DNA of 64,000 nt from contig CAYNYK010000006.1 in the NCBI GenBank assembly GCA_964401335.1, forward strand, positions 1 through 64,000, written 5' to 3'. Positions 23,706-33,304 of the stretch are shown here, in pieces. The translations under genes and the position numbers were made by a program. This DNA is from JAAYCU01 sp964401335 (lineage in GTDB: Bacteria > Planctomycetota > Phycisphaerae > UBA1845 > PWPN01). Below the pieces are notes generated by a model. The model saw nothing but the letters and a program-made list of their open reading frames with translations, ran no database searches and was not told the origin of the DNA. Position 1 is the first letter of the stretch, and every line of letters starts with the position of its first letter.

Positions 23706-26588
23706 TCAGACCATCATAATCTTCAGGGTGGCGATTTCCTTCTGACGCATAGGGATATCCCATCCTTTGCCCGTACCGGTGAGTTTGGCCAGGGTCTGCG
23801 ACTCATCCATCCGCACCTTCTCGACGGTCTTGATTTTAAGCGTCGAGCTCAACGTGGCGGTCACCGGCTGGTCCGAACTGTTCCACAACCGCAGCGTGTA
23901 ACCCTTGCCGTCTTCGCTCTGGTAGAAGGCGGCCAGATGCACGTGCTCGGTCGGCGTAATCGAAATCAGCGACTGGCTCACCGGCAACTCGCCGGGCTTG
24001 GGCAACCCCTGAATGATTCGCCACGGGGTGTTGAACTCGTTGGCCTCGTTAAGCACGTTGGCCTTACGCCAATCGCCGGCGTGGGGCATGATCGCGTATT
24101 CCATTTCATGCTCGCCGATCGAGTGCTGGCCGTCGTTACGAGCCAACTCCTCCGGGGTCATGGGATCCTTGCGGGCCAGCATGTACGCCCGATGGCAGCG
24201 TATCAGGGTGATAGCCAGCGTCCGCCGCGGATCGTCAACCACCTCATACTCGCGCAGCCCCTTGCTCATGAAAGCAAAGCCGTTCTTGCCGTCGGTAAGG
24301 TCCACGAAATTATACATGGGCTGGTAGGGATAATGGCCTTCAAAATTGTCCCCCGTCTGGAGCCACTGGAAGCAGCGGGTGACCACGTCGAAGGCGGATT
24401 CCACCTGGACTTCGTTGGTCTTGATATCGCTCGGCAGCATGACCCGCAGGCGATGGTCGCGGGAGCGGTTGTCGAAACGGGTCTTGATTTCCAGTCGGGG
24501 CGAACCCTTCTTAAGGGTTAGCCAGGAACTAATCGGCAGATCGATGGTGAAGCGGTTGCGATGCCGCCCGTCAAGGTCGGCGTCGGCCGGGATGGGCAAC
24601 ACGATATCGATCCGATAACGGGCCCGCAGAGCATTGTTCTCCTCAAGAGTGACGGCCGCCGAGCACCCCAGACTGCTGACCGTGAAGTCGCGCATCGGGG
24701 TGCGATACTGATGGGCGTTGCCCAGGCTGCCGTTGTCCTCGAAATAGTGCATGGACTTGTTCTGGCGGCCGGTCTTCTTGTCGGTCAGGTCGAAGGTGCC
24801 GTTAGGATTGATCTGCACCTTGAGGTACTCGTTTTCCAGAATGCCGCCGGTCTGGGCGATAAGCGGCCGATCACCGGCCGGTTTGGGATCGGTAACATAG
24901 TTGCGCGGCCGCGGACGAATCGCGTACGTGCGATACCCCATCGGCGGCACATCCACCTCCATCAGCATCTGGTGACGGACAACCTTGTAGGAAATCGCGT
25001 TGGAATCGAGCTTGCGTTCGGCCTCGACGTGGGTGGTCTCTTTTTCGAGCACCTTGGCGGGCACCTTGTTGCCCTGCTCGTCGAGCGTATCGAAGTAGTC
25101 GTAGCTGACGACCTTATGTTCATCGGCATCGTCCAGCACGGGGCCCGCGCCGGTGACGGCCTCGACGTAGATGCTTTCGCCGCGCGGCATGGGCGTGTCC
25201 AGAATAAGGGGCACGACGGCCTTGCGGGCCACCGGCGTCGTATTGAAGAACGTCAGGGTGATGTCGTCTTCCTTGAAACTCTTGGCCGTGTCCAGCTTGG
25301 ACCAGATGTATTCGCAGGCGCGCCGGCTGCACTCACGGGCCAGGGCCCAGGTCGCCCGGAAGCGGGTGGGCATGTCCTTGTGGGCCTCGTTGATGGCCGC
25401 CCCGCAAATACTGTCGTGGGCGTGGTTCTTAAGCAGTTCGAGCCAGGCCCGGTCCAACAGGCTGCGGCGATACTGGTCGCCCAGCATGGCCGACAAACTG
25501 GACAACGGCTCGGCCACGCCGATCAGGTCGCGCTCGGCCTCGTTGTTGAGCAGCTTGAGAATCATCCGCGACGACTGTACGGTACCCAACAGCGCGTTGA
25601 AACCAACTTCGATCGCGGTGTAACGCATTTCGCCCTTATGCACGGGTAACGTCTTGTCTTTGACCGTCTCGACGATGGCGGCCGTATAGTTGTCGATCGA
25701 ATCGAGCACCAGTTCGTATTCGTCCTGTACCTCGTTTAACGCGTCGATCAGCTTGGGCAGGTTGACGTAAGGCGTGGCGTTATCCTCCATGTCCAGGGCG
25801 AGGATATGCTCCCCGATGGCTTGCGGGCCGGCCTGCTTGACCAGGATATTCAGAGCTTTACGCAAGGCCTGGGGATCCTTGTTGAAGTCGAAACTTTCCC
25901 AGGTCATCTGGTGTCCGACCTCGTACATGGTTTCGTCGGCCATGTGGACCGGCAGGTTCGCCGGATCATAGTGCGGGCGCAGGTCGCGAGGCAGCTTGTT
26001 CAACACCAGCATGTAGTGCGCGAAGAAGAACCAGTTGGTCCGGGTGACTTCATCGAAACAGCGAATCAGGTAGATGCGCGTACCGTCGGGGCTTTCCCAG
26101 TTGCAGATCGGGGCTACCTGATGCTTGTTGGTGCCACGATAGGTCAGGGCGGTCTTCAGGCCGAACCCGTCGTAAATCTGCGGCATCTGCGAAATCTGCC
26201 CGTAGGAGGTGGCCGTGTATCCGGTCTTGGTCTGGGCGCCGAAGCGATCGACCATGCGCTTGCCGATGATCAGGTTGCGAATCAGCGCCTCCGGGGCCAC
26301 GATGTTCATTTCCGGCAGCGTGTACCACGGCACGGTGGCGATCTGCCCCTTGGCGATCAGCTTGCGCAGGCGTTCTTCGTTTTCCGGACGAATCGCCAGG
26401 TAATCCTCCATCACGATGGTTCCGCCGTCGAGCAGAAAACACTTGAACTCCGGGTGCTTCTCCAGAATCGAAAGCAGATCATCCATCAACTCCATCAGGC
26501 GCAACAGGGATTGATCGGCCGTGTAACGCCATTCCCGATCCCAGTGCGTGCCGGAGATCACCCAGATTTTCTTTTGCCGCTTGGGCAT
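23706..26588 (-). CDS. GH38-like alpha-mannosidase
   Basis: The 960-residue protein has the GH38 architecture: N-terminal beta/alpha domain, helical middle domain near 300-430, then large beta domains. Zinc ligands His15 and Asp17 (SGTHWDREW) and the later NHAHDSICG motif are present. However, where the family has the nucleophile in PDSFGH, this protein has TATSYGQ, with Thr127 in place of Asp. That Asp is both nucleophile and zinc ligand in known GH38 enzymes, so activity is uncertain. No signal peptide is seen. GGGAG lies 8 bases before the ATG. It would act on alpha-mannosides if active. Confidence 0.88.
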   Translation of the reverse strand: MPKRQKKIWVISGTHWDREWRYTADQSLLRLMELMDDLLSILEKHPEFKCFLLDGGTIVMEDYLAIRPENEERLRKLIAKGQIATVPWYTLPEMNIVAPEALIRNLIIGKRMVDRFGAQTKTGYTATSYGQISQMPQIYDGFGLKTALTYRGTNKHQVAPICNWESPDGTRIYLIRCFDEVTRTNWFFFAHYMLVLNKLPRDLRPHYDPANLPVHMADETMYEVGHQMTWESFDFNKDPQALRKALNILVKQAGPQAIGEHILALDMEDNATPYVNLPKLIDALNEVQDEYELVLDSIDNYTAAIVETVKDKTLPVHKGEMRYTAIEVGFNALLGTVQSSRMILKLLNNEAERDLIGVAEPLSSLSAMLGDQYRRSLLDRAWLELLKNHAHDSICGAAINEAHKDMPTRFRATWALARECSRRACEYIWSKLDTAKSFKEDDITLTFFNTTPVARKAVVPLILDTPMPRGESIYVEAVTGAGPVLDDADEHKVVSYDYFDTLDEQGNKVPAKVLEKETTHVEAERKLDSNAISYKVVRHQMLMEVDVPPMGYRTYAIRPRPRNYVTDPKPAGDRPLIAQTGGILENEYLKVQINPNGTFDLTDKKTGRQNKSMHYFEDNGSLGNAHQYRTPMRDFTVSSLGCSAAVTLEENNALRARYRIDIVLPIPADADLDGRHRNRFTIDLPISSWLTLKKGSPRLEIKTRFDNRSRDHRLRVMLPSDIKTNEVQVESAFDVVTRCFQWLQTGDNFEGHYPYQPMYNFVDLTDGKNGFAFMSKGLREYEVVDDPRRTLAITLIRCHRAYMLARKDPMTPEELARNDGQHSIGEHEMEYAIMPHAGDWRKANVLNEANEFNTPWRIIQGLPKPGELPVSQSLISITPTEHVHLAAFYQSEDGKGYTLRLWNSSDQPVTATLSSTLKIKTVEKVRMDESQTLAKLTGTGKGWDIPMRQKEIATLKIMMV

Positions 26589-26944
26589 ACCTCATGCTCC
26601 CTTCTTCTGTTGTTCGTCAATAGTTATGCAATATCCGAGGGCATCCCAGGTCGTAAATAAGCCCGCCCGGTCCACTTGGCCGAGTTCTTCGGACCCGTCG
26701 CCTGAGGCGCCTGGCTGGGGGTGCTGGAATAAGCAGGACTACATACCGCTCCCCAGAAGAAAAAGCATGATACCGGCTGTATCAAAAAAAGCCATACCCC
26801 ACCGTGGACACAGGCATGAAAAATAATTGATGTTTCATTTAAGTGGGCCGCCTAAAACCGGTGTGGCACCGGTATCTCGCCGGTGCTGATCGGCCCGGCG
26901 GGGCCGACGTTATCGGGTTTTTGGATGCACACTAAGTCCGGTGG
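26589..26944. other. Intergenic region between nadA and GH38-like gene
   Basis: No coding frame is convincing. On the minus strand downstream of nadA a 7-bp hairpin (GCACCGG/CCGGTGC) is present but lacks a T-run. The remainder shows nothing I can name. Confidence 0.5.
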
Positions 26945-28054
26945 TTACTTCGCCGCGACCGGCTCGGCGTGGACGTGATCGAGCATCCGCTGAAGGGCCG
27001 ACAGGGCATCGCGACGGGTCGATGGATCGACAATGACACGGTTGACCACCCGGCCGGCGGCCAACTCGTCGAGGCACCAAAGCAGATGCGGCAGGTCGAT
27101 ACGAAACATGGTCGTGCAGAGGCACTGCGGCTTGCCAAGCAGGCGAATGTCCTTACGGCCAAGGTTCTGCTCCATCAGCCGCTGGACCAGGTTAATTTCC
27201 GTGCCAATGGCCCAGCGCGAGCCGTCCGGGGCCTCGGAGATAACCTTGATGATGTATTCCGTACTGCCGGCCAGGTCGGCTTTCTGGACCACTTCCCACG
27301 CACATTCGGGGTGGACGATGATTTTACGGTCCGGGTCGGTCCTGCGGATTTGATCGCAGTCCTCCGGGGTGAAGTATTGATGAACGCTGCAAAACCCTTT
27401 CCAAAGAATGAACTTGGCTCGGCGAATCTGCTCGTCGGAAAAATCATTGTCGTCCGGGCCGTAGACAACCATGGATTCCAGCGGCCAGCCCATCGCGTAG
27501 GCCGTGTTGCGCCCAAGGTGCTGATCGGGCAGGAAGAGCACCTTGTCGCCCCGGTCGAGGGCGTATTCGAGGATGCGCCGAGCGTTGCTGCTGGTACAGC
27601 AGGCCCCGTCGTGACGGCCGCAGAAGGCCTTGATCGACGCCAGGCTGTTCACATAGGTGATGGGGATGATCTTTTCGTCGGTGATATCGGTAAAGTAAGC
27701 CCAAGCCTCCTCGACCTGATCGAGGGTGGCCATGTCGGCCATGCTGCACCCGGCGGTCAGGTCGGGAAGGATAATTTGAACGCTGTCGTCCGTGAGGATG
27801 TCGGCCGACTCGGCCATGAAATGCACGCCGCAGAAAACCACGAATTCAGCACTTTTCTGCCGGGCAGCAAGCTGACTGAGCTTGAGGCTGTCGCCGGTGA
27901 AATCGGCGAACCGGATTACGTCGTCGCGCTGGTAGTGGTGGCCAAGGATCACCAGCCGTTCGCCAAAAGTCCGTTTATGCGCAACGATCCGCTCGGCCAT
28001 CTGTTCGAGGCTGAGGGTGTTGTATTTCGCGGGTAAAGGCACCTGATTAAGCAT
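26945..28054 (-). CDS. nadA: Quinolinate synthase
   Basis: The 369-residue enzyme condenses iminoaspartate with dihydroxyacetone phosphate to make quinolinate for NAD. It needs a [4Fe-4S] cluster; candidate ligands are Cys103 (LTAGCSMADM), Cys251 (HPECAWEV) and Cys313 (QCLCTTMF). LGHHYQRDDVI near 37-47 is the family signature. Length is normal. nadB and nadC are not nearby. There is no ribosome site upstream. A -10 box lies 6 bases before the ATG, so the transcript may be leaderless. Confidence 0.96.
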   Translation of the reverse strand: MLNQVPLPAKYNTLSLEQMAERIVAHKRTFGERLVILGHHYQRDDVIRFADFTGDSLKLSQLAARQKSAEFVVFCGVHFMAESADILTDDSVQIILPDLTAGCSMADMATLDQVEEAWAYFTDITDEKIIPITYVNSLASIKAFCGRHDGACCTSSNARRILEYALDRGDKVLFLPDQHLGRNTAYAMGWPLESMVVYGPDDNDFSDEQIRRAKFILWKGFCSVHQYFTPEDCDQIRRTDPDRKIIVHPECAWEVVQKADLAGSTEYIIKVISEAPDGSRWAIGTEINLVQRLMEQNLGRKDIRLLGKPQCLCTTMFRIDLPHLLWCLDELAAGRVVNRVIVDPSTRRDALSALQRMLDHVHAEPVAAK

Positions 28055-28060
28055 ATTCTT

Positions 28061-28089
28061 AGTATAGCCGCCTGCGGTGGCCGGGCCAA
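28061..28089 (-). promoter_or_regulatory. Promoter of nadA, probably leaderless
   Basis: On the minus strand TTGGCC (28089-28084) and TATACT (28066-28061) have a 17-base spacer. The -10 box ends 6 bases before the nadA ATG, so the start codon would be at or next to +1. Confidence 0.55.
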
Positions 28090-28119
28090 ATGGTAAACAC
28101 GATGGTTATGGCCGGCTGG

Positions 28120-28151
28120 CCCATCCATTCCGGTACTCCGGAATGGGTGGG
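28120..28151. repeat. Palindrome (14-bp stem)
   Basis: CCCATCCATTCCGG and CCGGAATGGGTGGG pair with one G-T wobble around a 4-base loop. A second, less perfect palindrome with a CATCGC/GCGATG core lies at 28236-28264. Both are in the gap between nadA and the secreted protein gene. Confidence 0.65.
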
Positions 28152-28313
28152 TTCGCGATGATGGATAACGAAGGGAATATACGATTGTGTAGCTCCTCGC
28201 GATGACGGAAGAATTACCGCGACCGATCATCGTGACCCCACCCATCGCTGCGCGATGAATGGGGCACCCGTCACCCATCACCCGTGCGCGGCGCGATTCG
28301 TATGCTCCTATAC

Positions 28314-29204
28314 TCACTCCGGTTGGGTCGCGGGTAGCGTCGTTACGATGAATTCAAGTTGCTTGGGTATTTCCTTTTTCTCTACCGCATCCAGCAACAT
28401 CGTGCTGGTTTCCGCATCGATCCCGTACTCACTCAAAAGCTGTTTAAGTTCATGTTTCGCGTCAGGCGGCTCCATGTAAACAAAGATGATATGCCGTTGT
28501 GCCCCCTTAACCCAATGCTCCTTCAATCTACGCGCTATCCTTTGTTCACTATATCTTTCGGCCTTCTTGCGATTGGCTTCAATGGCGGCCACATACTGCG
28601 CACGCAGTTGGGGATCTTTGATGCCATCGGGAGACATCCCAGACAGCCCCGGCGCTCCAGGGGGTGGGGGAACATTAAGGAATGGTCTATCTTCAGGATC
28701 CCAATTTTTATCGATTGTTTTCTCTATGCGTCGCCAGGCGTGCAACCAAAGCCGCATCTGTTTGCGGCGTAGTTGAGCGAAGTCTTGTCCTCCCAGCTTT
28801 TTACCCTCAGCATCATAATAAGGTTGAACCGTTTGTACCAATTGACACATAAGCTCGAGTGGAATCTCATCTGATTTTTCCAAAGCTTTCATCGCCAGGA
28901 ATTGAGAAAGCCCGCGTGCTTTATTCATTTCCTTGAATTCCCGGGATTCCAATTCACACGATAGCTTATGCATGCAGCTTGCATACATTTCGACATCGGT
29001 TTCTCCCCATCGCTGTTCGATTTCCTGAGCTATCGCCTCCAATGCGGTAAGGTTTCTCTCTTGCCCCAGCCTATTCATGCGATGGTATATTTCCTCATAG
29101 GCCGCCGCCCGTTCATTCTCCAGGTTTCCAGCCCATGCCGGAAACATCCCGATCGTAATGGATAGGAACAATGAAGCGTAAACCAATGACGGTAATGACC
29201 GCAT
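28314..29204 (-). CDS. Secreted hypothetical protein
   Basis: The 296-residue product has a signal peptide (MRSLPSLVYASLFLSITIGM, cleaved near AWAG). The mature part is mostly helical, charged and rich in Glu, Lys and Arg, with likely coiled-coil stretches around 30-130 and 215-260. A short Pro/Gly-rich linker (VPPPPGAPGLSG) lies near 183-194. I know no family like it. GGGAGG precedes the start at 29204. It is isolated, with palindromes on both sides. Confidence 0.7.
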   Translation of the reverse strand: MRSLPSLVYASLFLSITIGMFPAWAGNLENERAAAYEEIYHRMNRLGQERNLTALEAIAQEIEQRWGETDVEMYASCMHKLSCELESREFKEMNKARGLSQFLAMKALEKSDEIPLELMCQLVQTVQPYYDAEGKKLGGQDFAQLRRKQMRLWLHAWRRIEKTIDKNWDPEDRPFLNVPPPPGAPGLSGMSPDGIKDPQLRAQYVAAIEANRKKAERYSEQRIARRLKEHWVKGAQRHIIFVYMEPPDAKHELKQLLSEYGIDAETSTMLLDAVEKKEIPKQLEFIVTTLPATQPE

Positions 29205-29691
29205 GTCGCATCCTCCCTTTGCGTTATCATACCCCCACAATGTCATTGTACACCAATTGCCAAAGTCGTCTACTCGTCTCCCCCTCTCCATGCCTCCCCC
29301 TCTCCCTCGTACCCTAGCTCGCGCGTCGGGCTGGTAAAGAGGAACCCTTGCCCGCCACGGCCCGGCTTCGCTCGGCTCCGCTCGACAAGGCGGAGCCTAG
29401 CGAAGCCTGGCCGTGGCGAGCGAGGTAAACTGCGTCGGGCTGGTGTCCACTTGCTAGCGCTTCGGGCTGGCAACCCTTGCTCAATGCCGACACATACGGT
29501 CAAATGATGCTTATGCTGGTCGATACCAAGACAGTATAAGATGGATTGCCCTGAAATCGGATATCCAAGTACGGTACATTACGGCAAAAGCAATAGGAGC
29601 GGTTAGCGGTTGCCGAACAAGAGCGGAACACGACTCGGTAGCGTAGCCGGATAGGACTATCCATGAAACCTCGGATGAACGGAGACAACCC
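29205..29691. other. Intergenic region with long inverted repeat
   Basis: No gene is visible. It contains the GC-rich inverted repeat at 29354-29417 and short repeats of CGTCGGGCTGG. Bases 29411-29444 match 37363-37396 in reverse orientation. The beta-helix gene promoter must lie near its right end but I cannot define it. Confidence 0.6.
29354..29417. repeat. Long inverted repeat, family 3
   Basis: Two 28-base arms (29354-29381 and 29390-29417) pair at 26 of 28 positions around an 8-base loop. The flanking 34 bases on the right (29411-29444) recur at 37363-37396 in opposite orientation with 30 of 34 identities, so the element is dispersed. Confidence 0.75.
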
Positions 29692-31533
29692 ATGAAGACA
29701 ATCAGTATCATCCTTTTCTTGACCATCGCCCTGCCTGTGGCTTCAGCCCGGGAATATCGTGTTTCCGTGAAGGGGGACGATTCGTACGAGGGGACCATCG
29801 ATAAACCTCTTCGATCGATTTCCGCAGCCGCACGATCGGCGCAACCCGGTGATGTAATCACGGTCCATGAAGGCGTCTATCGCGAACGCATCAGCCCGCC
29901 GCGCGGCGGTGATTCCGATCAGAACCGCATCGTGTACCAGGCAGCGCCCGGCGAGAAAGTCATCATCAAGGGTTCCGAGATCATCAAGGGTTGGGAGAAG
30001 GTGCGGAATGATGCCTGGAAAGTCACTATTCCCAACAGCTATTTCGGAGATTTCAACCCGTACCGCGACTTGATTACAGGGGACTGGTTCAAACCCAAGG
30101 GACGGGAACACCACACCGGGGCGGTTTATTTCGCCGGCCACTGGCTCACCGAAGCGGCCGAGTTGGATGAAGTCCTCAAGCCGGCGGGCGACAATCCGCT
30201 GTGGTTCGCCAAGGTGGACGAGACGAATACCACGATCTGGGCGCATTTCAAGGATAGCGATCCCAACAAGGAAGAGGTGGAAATCAATGTGCGCCGGACG
30301 GTGTTTTATCCCGAGAAGCCGGGAGTCAACTACCTCAGCGTGCGTGGTTTTACGATGAGGCACGCGGCCACTCCCTGGGCCCCGCCCACCGCCGAGCAGA
30401 TCGGCCTGATCGGCACCCATTGGAGCAAGGGATGGATCATCGAGAACAATGATATCCGTTACTCGACCTGCGTGGGGATCACCCTCGGCAAGTACGGCGA
30501 CCAATGGGACAATACGTCACAGAACAGGGCGGAAGGTTACGTTAAAACAATCGAGCGCGCCCTGCAAAACGGCTGGTCGAAGGATAAAATTGGTCATCAT
30601 ATCGTGCGTAACAACCTTATCGCCTATTGCGAGCAGGCGGGTATCGTGGGCAGTCTGGGAGCGGCGTTTAGTACCGTCACCGGCAACGTCATTCATGACA
30701 TTCACGTACGACAGCTTTTTTCGGGGGCGGAGATGGCCGGCATCAAGTTCCATGCCGCGATTGATACGGAAATCAGTCGCAATCATATTTACCGTACGTG
30801 CCGCGGAATCTGGCTGGACTGGATGACCCAGGGAACACGGGTAACCAGAAATTTGTTGCACGACAACGGGCCCTATGAGGATTTGTTCGTCGAGGTGAAT
30901 CACGGACCCTTCATGGTGGATCACAATCTGTTTTTCTCGCCCATCGCGTTGCTGGACATATCCGAAGGTGGCGCATACGTGCATAACCTGTTTGCCGGCC
31001 GCATCGAACATGATCCGGAACTGGATCGTGAGACTCCATTTCAAAAAGCCCATTCCACGGAGGTCGCGGGGCTGCGCCATACGGTAGGCGGCGACAATCG
31101 CTTCCACAACAACCTCTTCGTGAACCACAACGGCTTGATGGCCTACGACAAGGCGGCGATGCCCGGGCAGATGTCCGGCAACGTGTTTCTTAAAAATGCC
31201 TCACCATGCCGGGATGAACCGCACCCGCTCGTGGCGTCAAAATTCGATCCCATGATGAAGTTAGAGGAAGGAAAGGATGGAGTGCTCCTTCATATCACCC
31301 TCGACAAAGCCTGGGCCGTGGAGCCGTCGCGCCGGCTCGTTACGACAGAGCTGCTTGCAAAGGCGAAAATCCCTGATCTGCCTTACGTACAACCCGACGG
31401 CTCGGCATATCGTATCGACACGGATTATTTCGGCAGGGAACGAAACGCGGCCAATCCCTACCCGGGCCCCTTTGAACTTCCTGACGGCGGACAGCAGGCC
31501 TTGGTGGTCTGGCCTCTCGCGAAACAACCATAA
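29692..31533 (+). CDS. Secreted right-handed beta-helix protein
   Basis: The 613-residue product has a signal peptide (MKTISIILFLTIALPVASA). It begins with DUF1565-like sequence (VSVKGDDSYEGTIDKPLRSI) and ITVHEGVYRERISPPRGG, then many beta-helix rungs with repeated N-x-I/L patterns (about 210-500). Such proteins are polysaccharide lyases or glycosidases; GH141-like is one possibility, but I cannot assign the family. A FucI-like isomerase gene starts 74 bases downstream, suggesting breakdown of a deoxysugar-containing polymer. The start has a purine-rich site (ACGGAGAC). Confidence 0.85.
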   Translation: MKTISIILFLTIALPVASAREYRVSVKGDDSYEGTIDKPLRSISAAARSAQPGDVITVHEGVYRERISPPRGGDSDQNRIVYQAAPGEKVIIKGSEIIKGWEKVRNDAWKVTIPNSYFGDFNPYRDLITGDWFKPKGREHHTGAVYFAGHWLTEAAELDEVLKPAGDNPLWFAKVDETNTTIWAHFKDSDPNKEEVEINVRRTVFYPEKPGVNYLSVRGFTMRHAATPWAPPTAEQIGLIGTHWSKGWIIENNDIRYSTCVGITLGKYGDQWDNTSQNRAEGYVKTIERALQNGWSKDKIGHHIVRNNLIAYCEQAGIVGSLGAAFSTVTGNVIHDIHVRQLFSGAEMAGIKFHAAIDTEISRNHIYRTCRGIWLDWMTQGTRVTRNLLHDNGPYEDLFVEVNHGPFMVDHNLFFSPIALLDISEGGAYVHNLFAGRIEHDPELDRETPFQKAHSTEVAGLRHTVGGDNRFHNNLFVNHNGLMAYDKAAMPGQMSGNVFLKNASPCRDEPHPLVASKFDPMMKLEEGKDGVLLHITLDKAWAVEPSRRLVTTELLAKAKIPDLPYVQPDGSAYRIDTDYFGRERNAANPYPGPFELPDGGQQALVVWPLAKQP

Positions 31534-31607
31534 AGGAATAAACAACCCAATCACGTATTGTCGCATGATTCGGGGACTGAAACCGAAGCCCTTGGGGGAA
31601 ATACAAC

Positions 31608-33011
31608 ATGATGCCGAAAACAACTTTTGCCCTCTTCTTTGGCAACCGCGGCTTTTTCCCGGCATCGCTGCTGAAAACCGCAAGGCGGGAAATGCAGGAA
31701 GCCCTTACCCGGCTTGGGTATGACGTACTGATGCTGGACGAGGACGCAACGCGCCACGGCGCGGTGGAGACTCCGGAGGAGGGGCGCATTTACGCCGACT
31801 TTCTCCAACGAAACCGGGGCAAATTTCACGGGGTGATCCTTTGCTTGCCCAACTTCGGCGACGAAAACGGCGCGGTGGCCGCCCTTCAGGATGCGCATGT
31901 GCCGATACTCGTGCAGGCCTATCCCGACGAGTTGGACAAGATGGCCCCGCAATTTCGCCGGGACGCATTCTGTGGGAAATTCTCCATCATGGACGTGTTC
32001 AACCAATACGGCATCACGTTTACCACCTTGCAACCGCACGTGGTCCATCCCAATTCAGACACGTTCGCTCGACAGGTGGACTATTTCGACCGTCTCTGTC
32101 GCGTGGTGGCCGCGGTAGGCCGCATGACCGTCGGCGCTTTGGGAGCCAGGACAACGGCCTTCAAAACCGTTCGGATCGATGAGTTGGCCCTGCAACGTCA
32201 CGGTATCACCATGGAGACGATAGATTTGTCCGAGGTATTCGAGCGGGTCCGGCAACTGGCCGATCATGCCCCGGAAGTGCGGGACAAGATGGATCGGCTG
32301 CGCGCGTACACCAACTGGGATGGGGTACCAACCGAATCGCTCGCGATGCTCGCCCGTCTGGGAGTGGTGATGGATCGGTACGTGGCGGAACAAGGTTTCG
32401 ATGCAATTGCCTTGCGCTGCTGGATAGAGATCGAGCAGCAGTTGAAAGTGTCTCCGTGCGTGCTACTGAGCGAGATGAACGATCGCGGCGTCGCGGCGGC
32501 CTGTGAAGTGGACGTAGGCAATGCGATTGCGATGCACGCCCTGAAGGCCGCCTCCGGCAAACCGGCCACATGCCTGGATTGGAACAACAATTACGGGAAC
32601 GAGCCGAACAAGTGCATCCTCTTTCATTGCGGTCCCGTGCCCCAAAGCCTCATGACCGGCAAAGGACAAGTCACCGCGCATGTAATCCTGGAAACCGCCC
32701 TCGGACAGGGGTGCTCCTTTGGCTGCAACACCGGCCGCATCGCGCCAACAAATATGACCTTCAGCAGTATGCTCACGCGCGACGGCCGCCTGGAGTTTTT
32801 TGTCGGCGAGGGCCAATTCACCAATGACCCGATCCCAAGCGATTTCTTCGGCTGCGCGGGAGTGGCGGAAATACCTAACCTCCAGGCATGTTTGCAAACC
32901 ATTGGGTACGCCGGATTCCGCCACCATGTGAGTGTAACCCCGGGAGCCGTGGCCGACCCGGTGATCGAAGCGCTGAGCCGATACCTTGGGCATAAGGTCA
33001 TCAAGGTATAA
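31608..33011 (+). CDS. L-fucose/L-arabinose isomerase family protein
   Basis: The 467-residue protein resembles the FucI/AraA isomerase fold. It has an N-terminal Rossmann-like domain (ALFFGNRGFFPASLL), a middle domain with RCWIEIEQQLKVSPC, and a C-terminal barrel with LDWNNNYG and FHCGPVP. These enzymes interconvert aldoses and ketoses with a metal; Glu in CWIEIEQ and Asp in CLDWNN are likely ligands. Sugar unknown. GGGGGAAA precedes the ATG. It probably shares a transcript with the beta-helix gene. Confidence 0.85.
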   Translation: MMPKTTFALFFGNRGFFPASLLKTARREMQEALTRLGYDVLMLDEDATRHGAVETPEEGRIYADFLQRNRGKFHGVILCLPNFGDENGAVAALQDAHVPILVQAYPDELDKMAPQFRRDAFCGKFSIMDVFNQYGITFTTLQPHVVHPNSDTFARQVDYFDRLCRVVAAVGRMTVGALGARTTAFKTVRIDELALQRHGITMETIDLSEVFERVRQLADHAPEVRDKMDRLRAYTNWDGVPTESLAMLARLGVVMDRYVAEQGFDAIALRCWIEIEQQLKVSPCVLLSEMNDRGVAAACEVDVGNAIAMHALKAASGKPATCLDWNNNYGNEPNKCILFHCGPVPQSLMTGKGQVTAHVILETALGQGCSFGCNTGRIAPTNMTFSSMLTRDGRLEFFVGEGQFTNDPIPSDFFGCAGVAEIPNLQACLQTIGYAGFRHHVSVTPGAVADPVIEALSRYLGHKVIKV

Positions 33012-33304
33012 TCTGACAACTGCTCGAATCTCAATAAAAACAGGCCATGTCTCTTTTCAGCCCGTCCCCTGTCCATAGTCCGTCCCCGCCCGTCGGATTT
33101 TTAGCAAAATAATTATGATTATAAATCCTTTATTTTTAATATTTTAAGAAATTCCCACAACCTCGACAACATATTTCACGCAATTAGTAATCTAACGTCA
33201 ATAATTCACTAGTGTCAACTATTATGATTCCGGTATTTCCCAGGCCTTCGAGAAACCGAAGCTGGGGCCGGTTGCTTTGAACGGATTATTTGGAGGATCA
33301 AACC

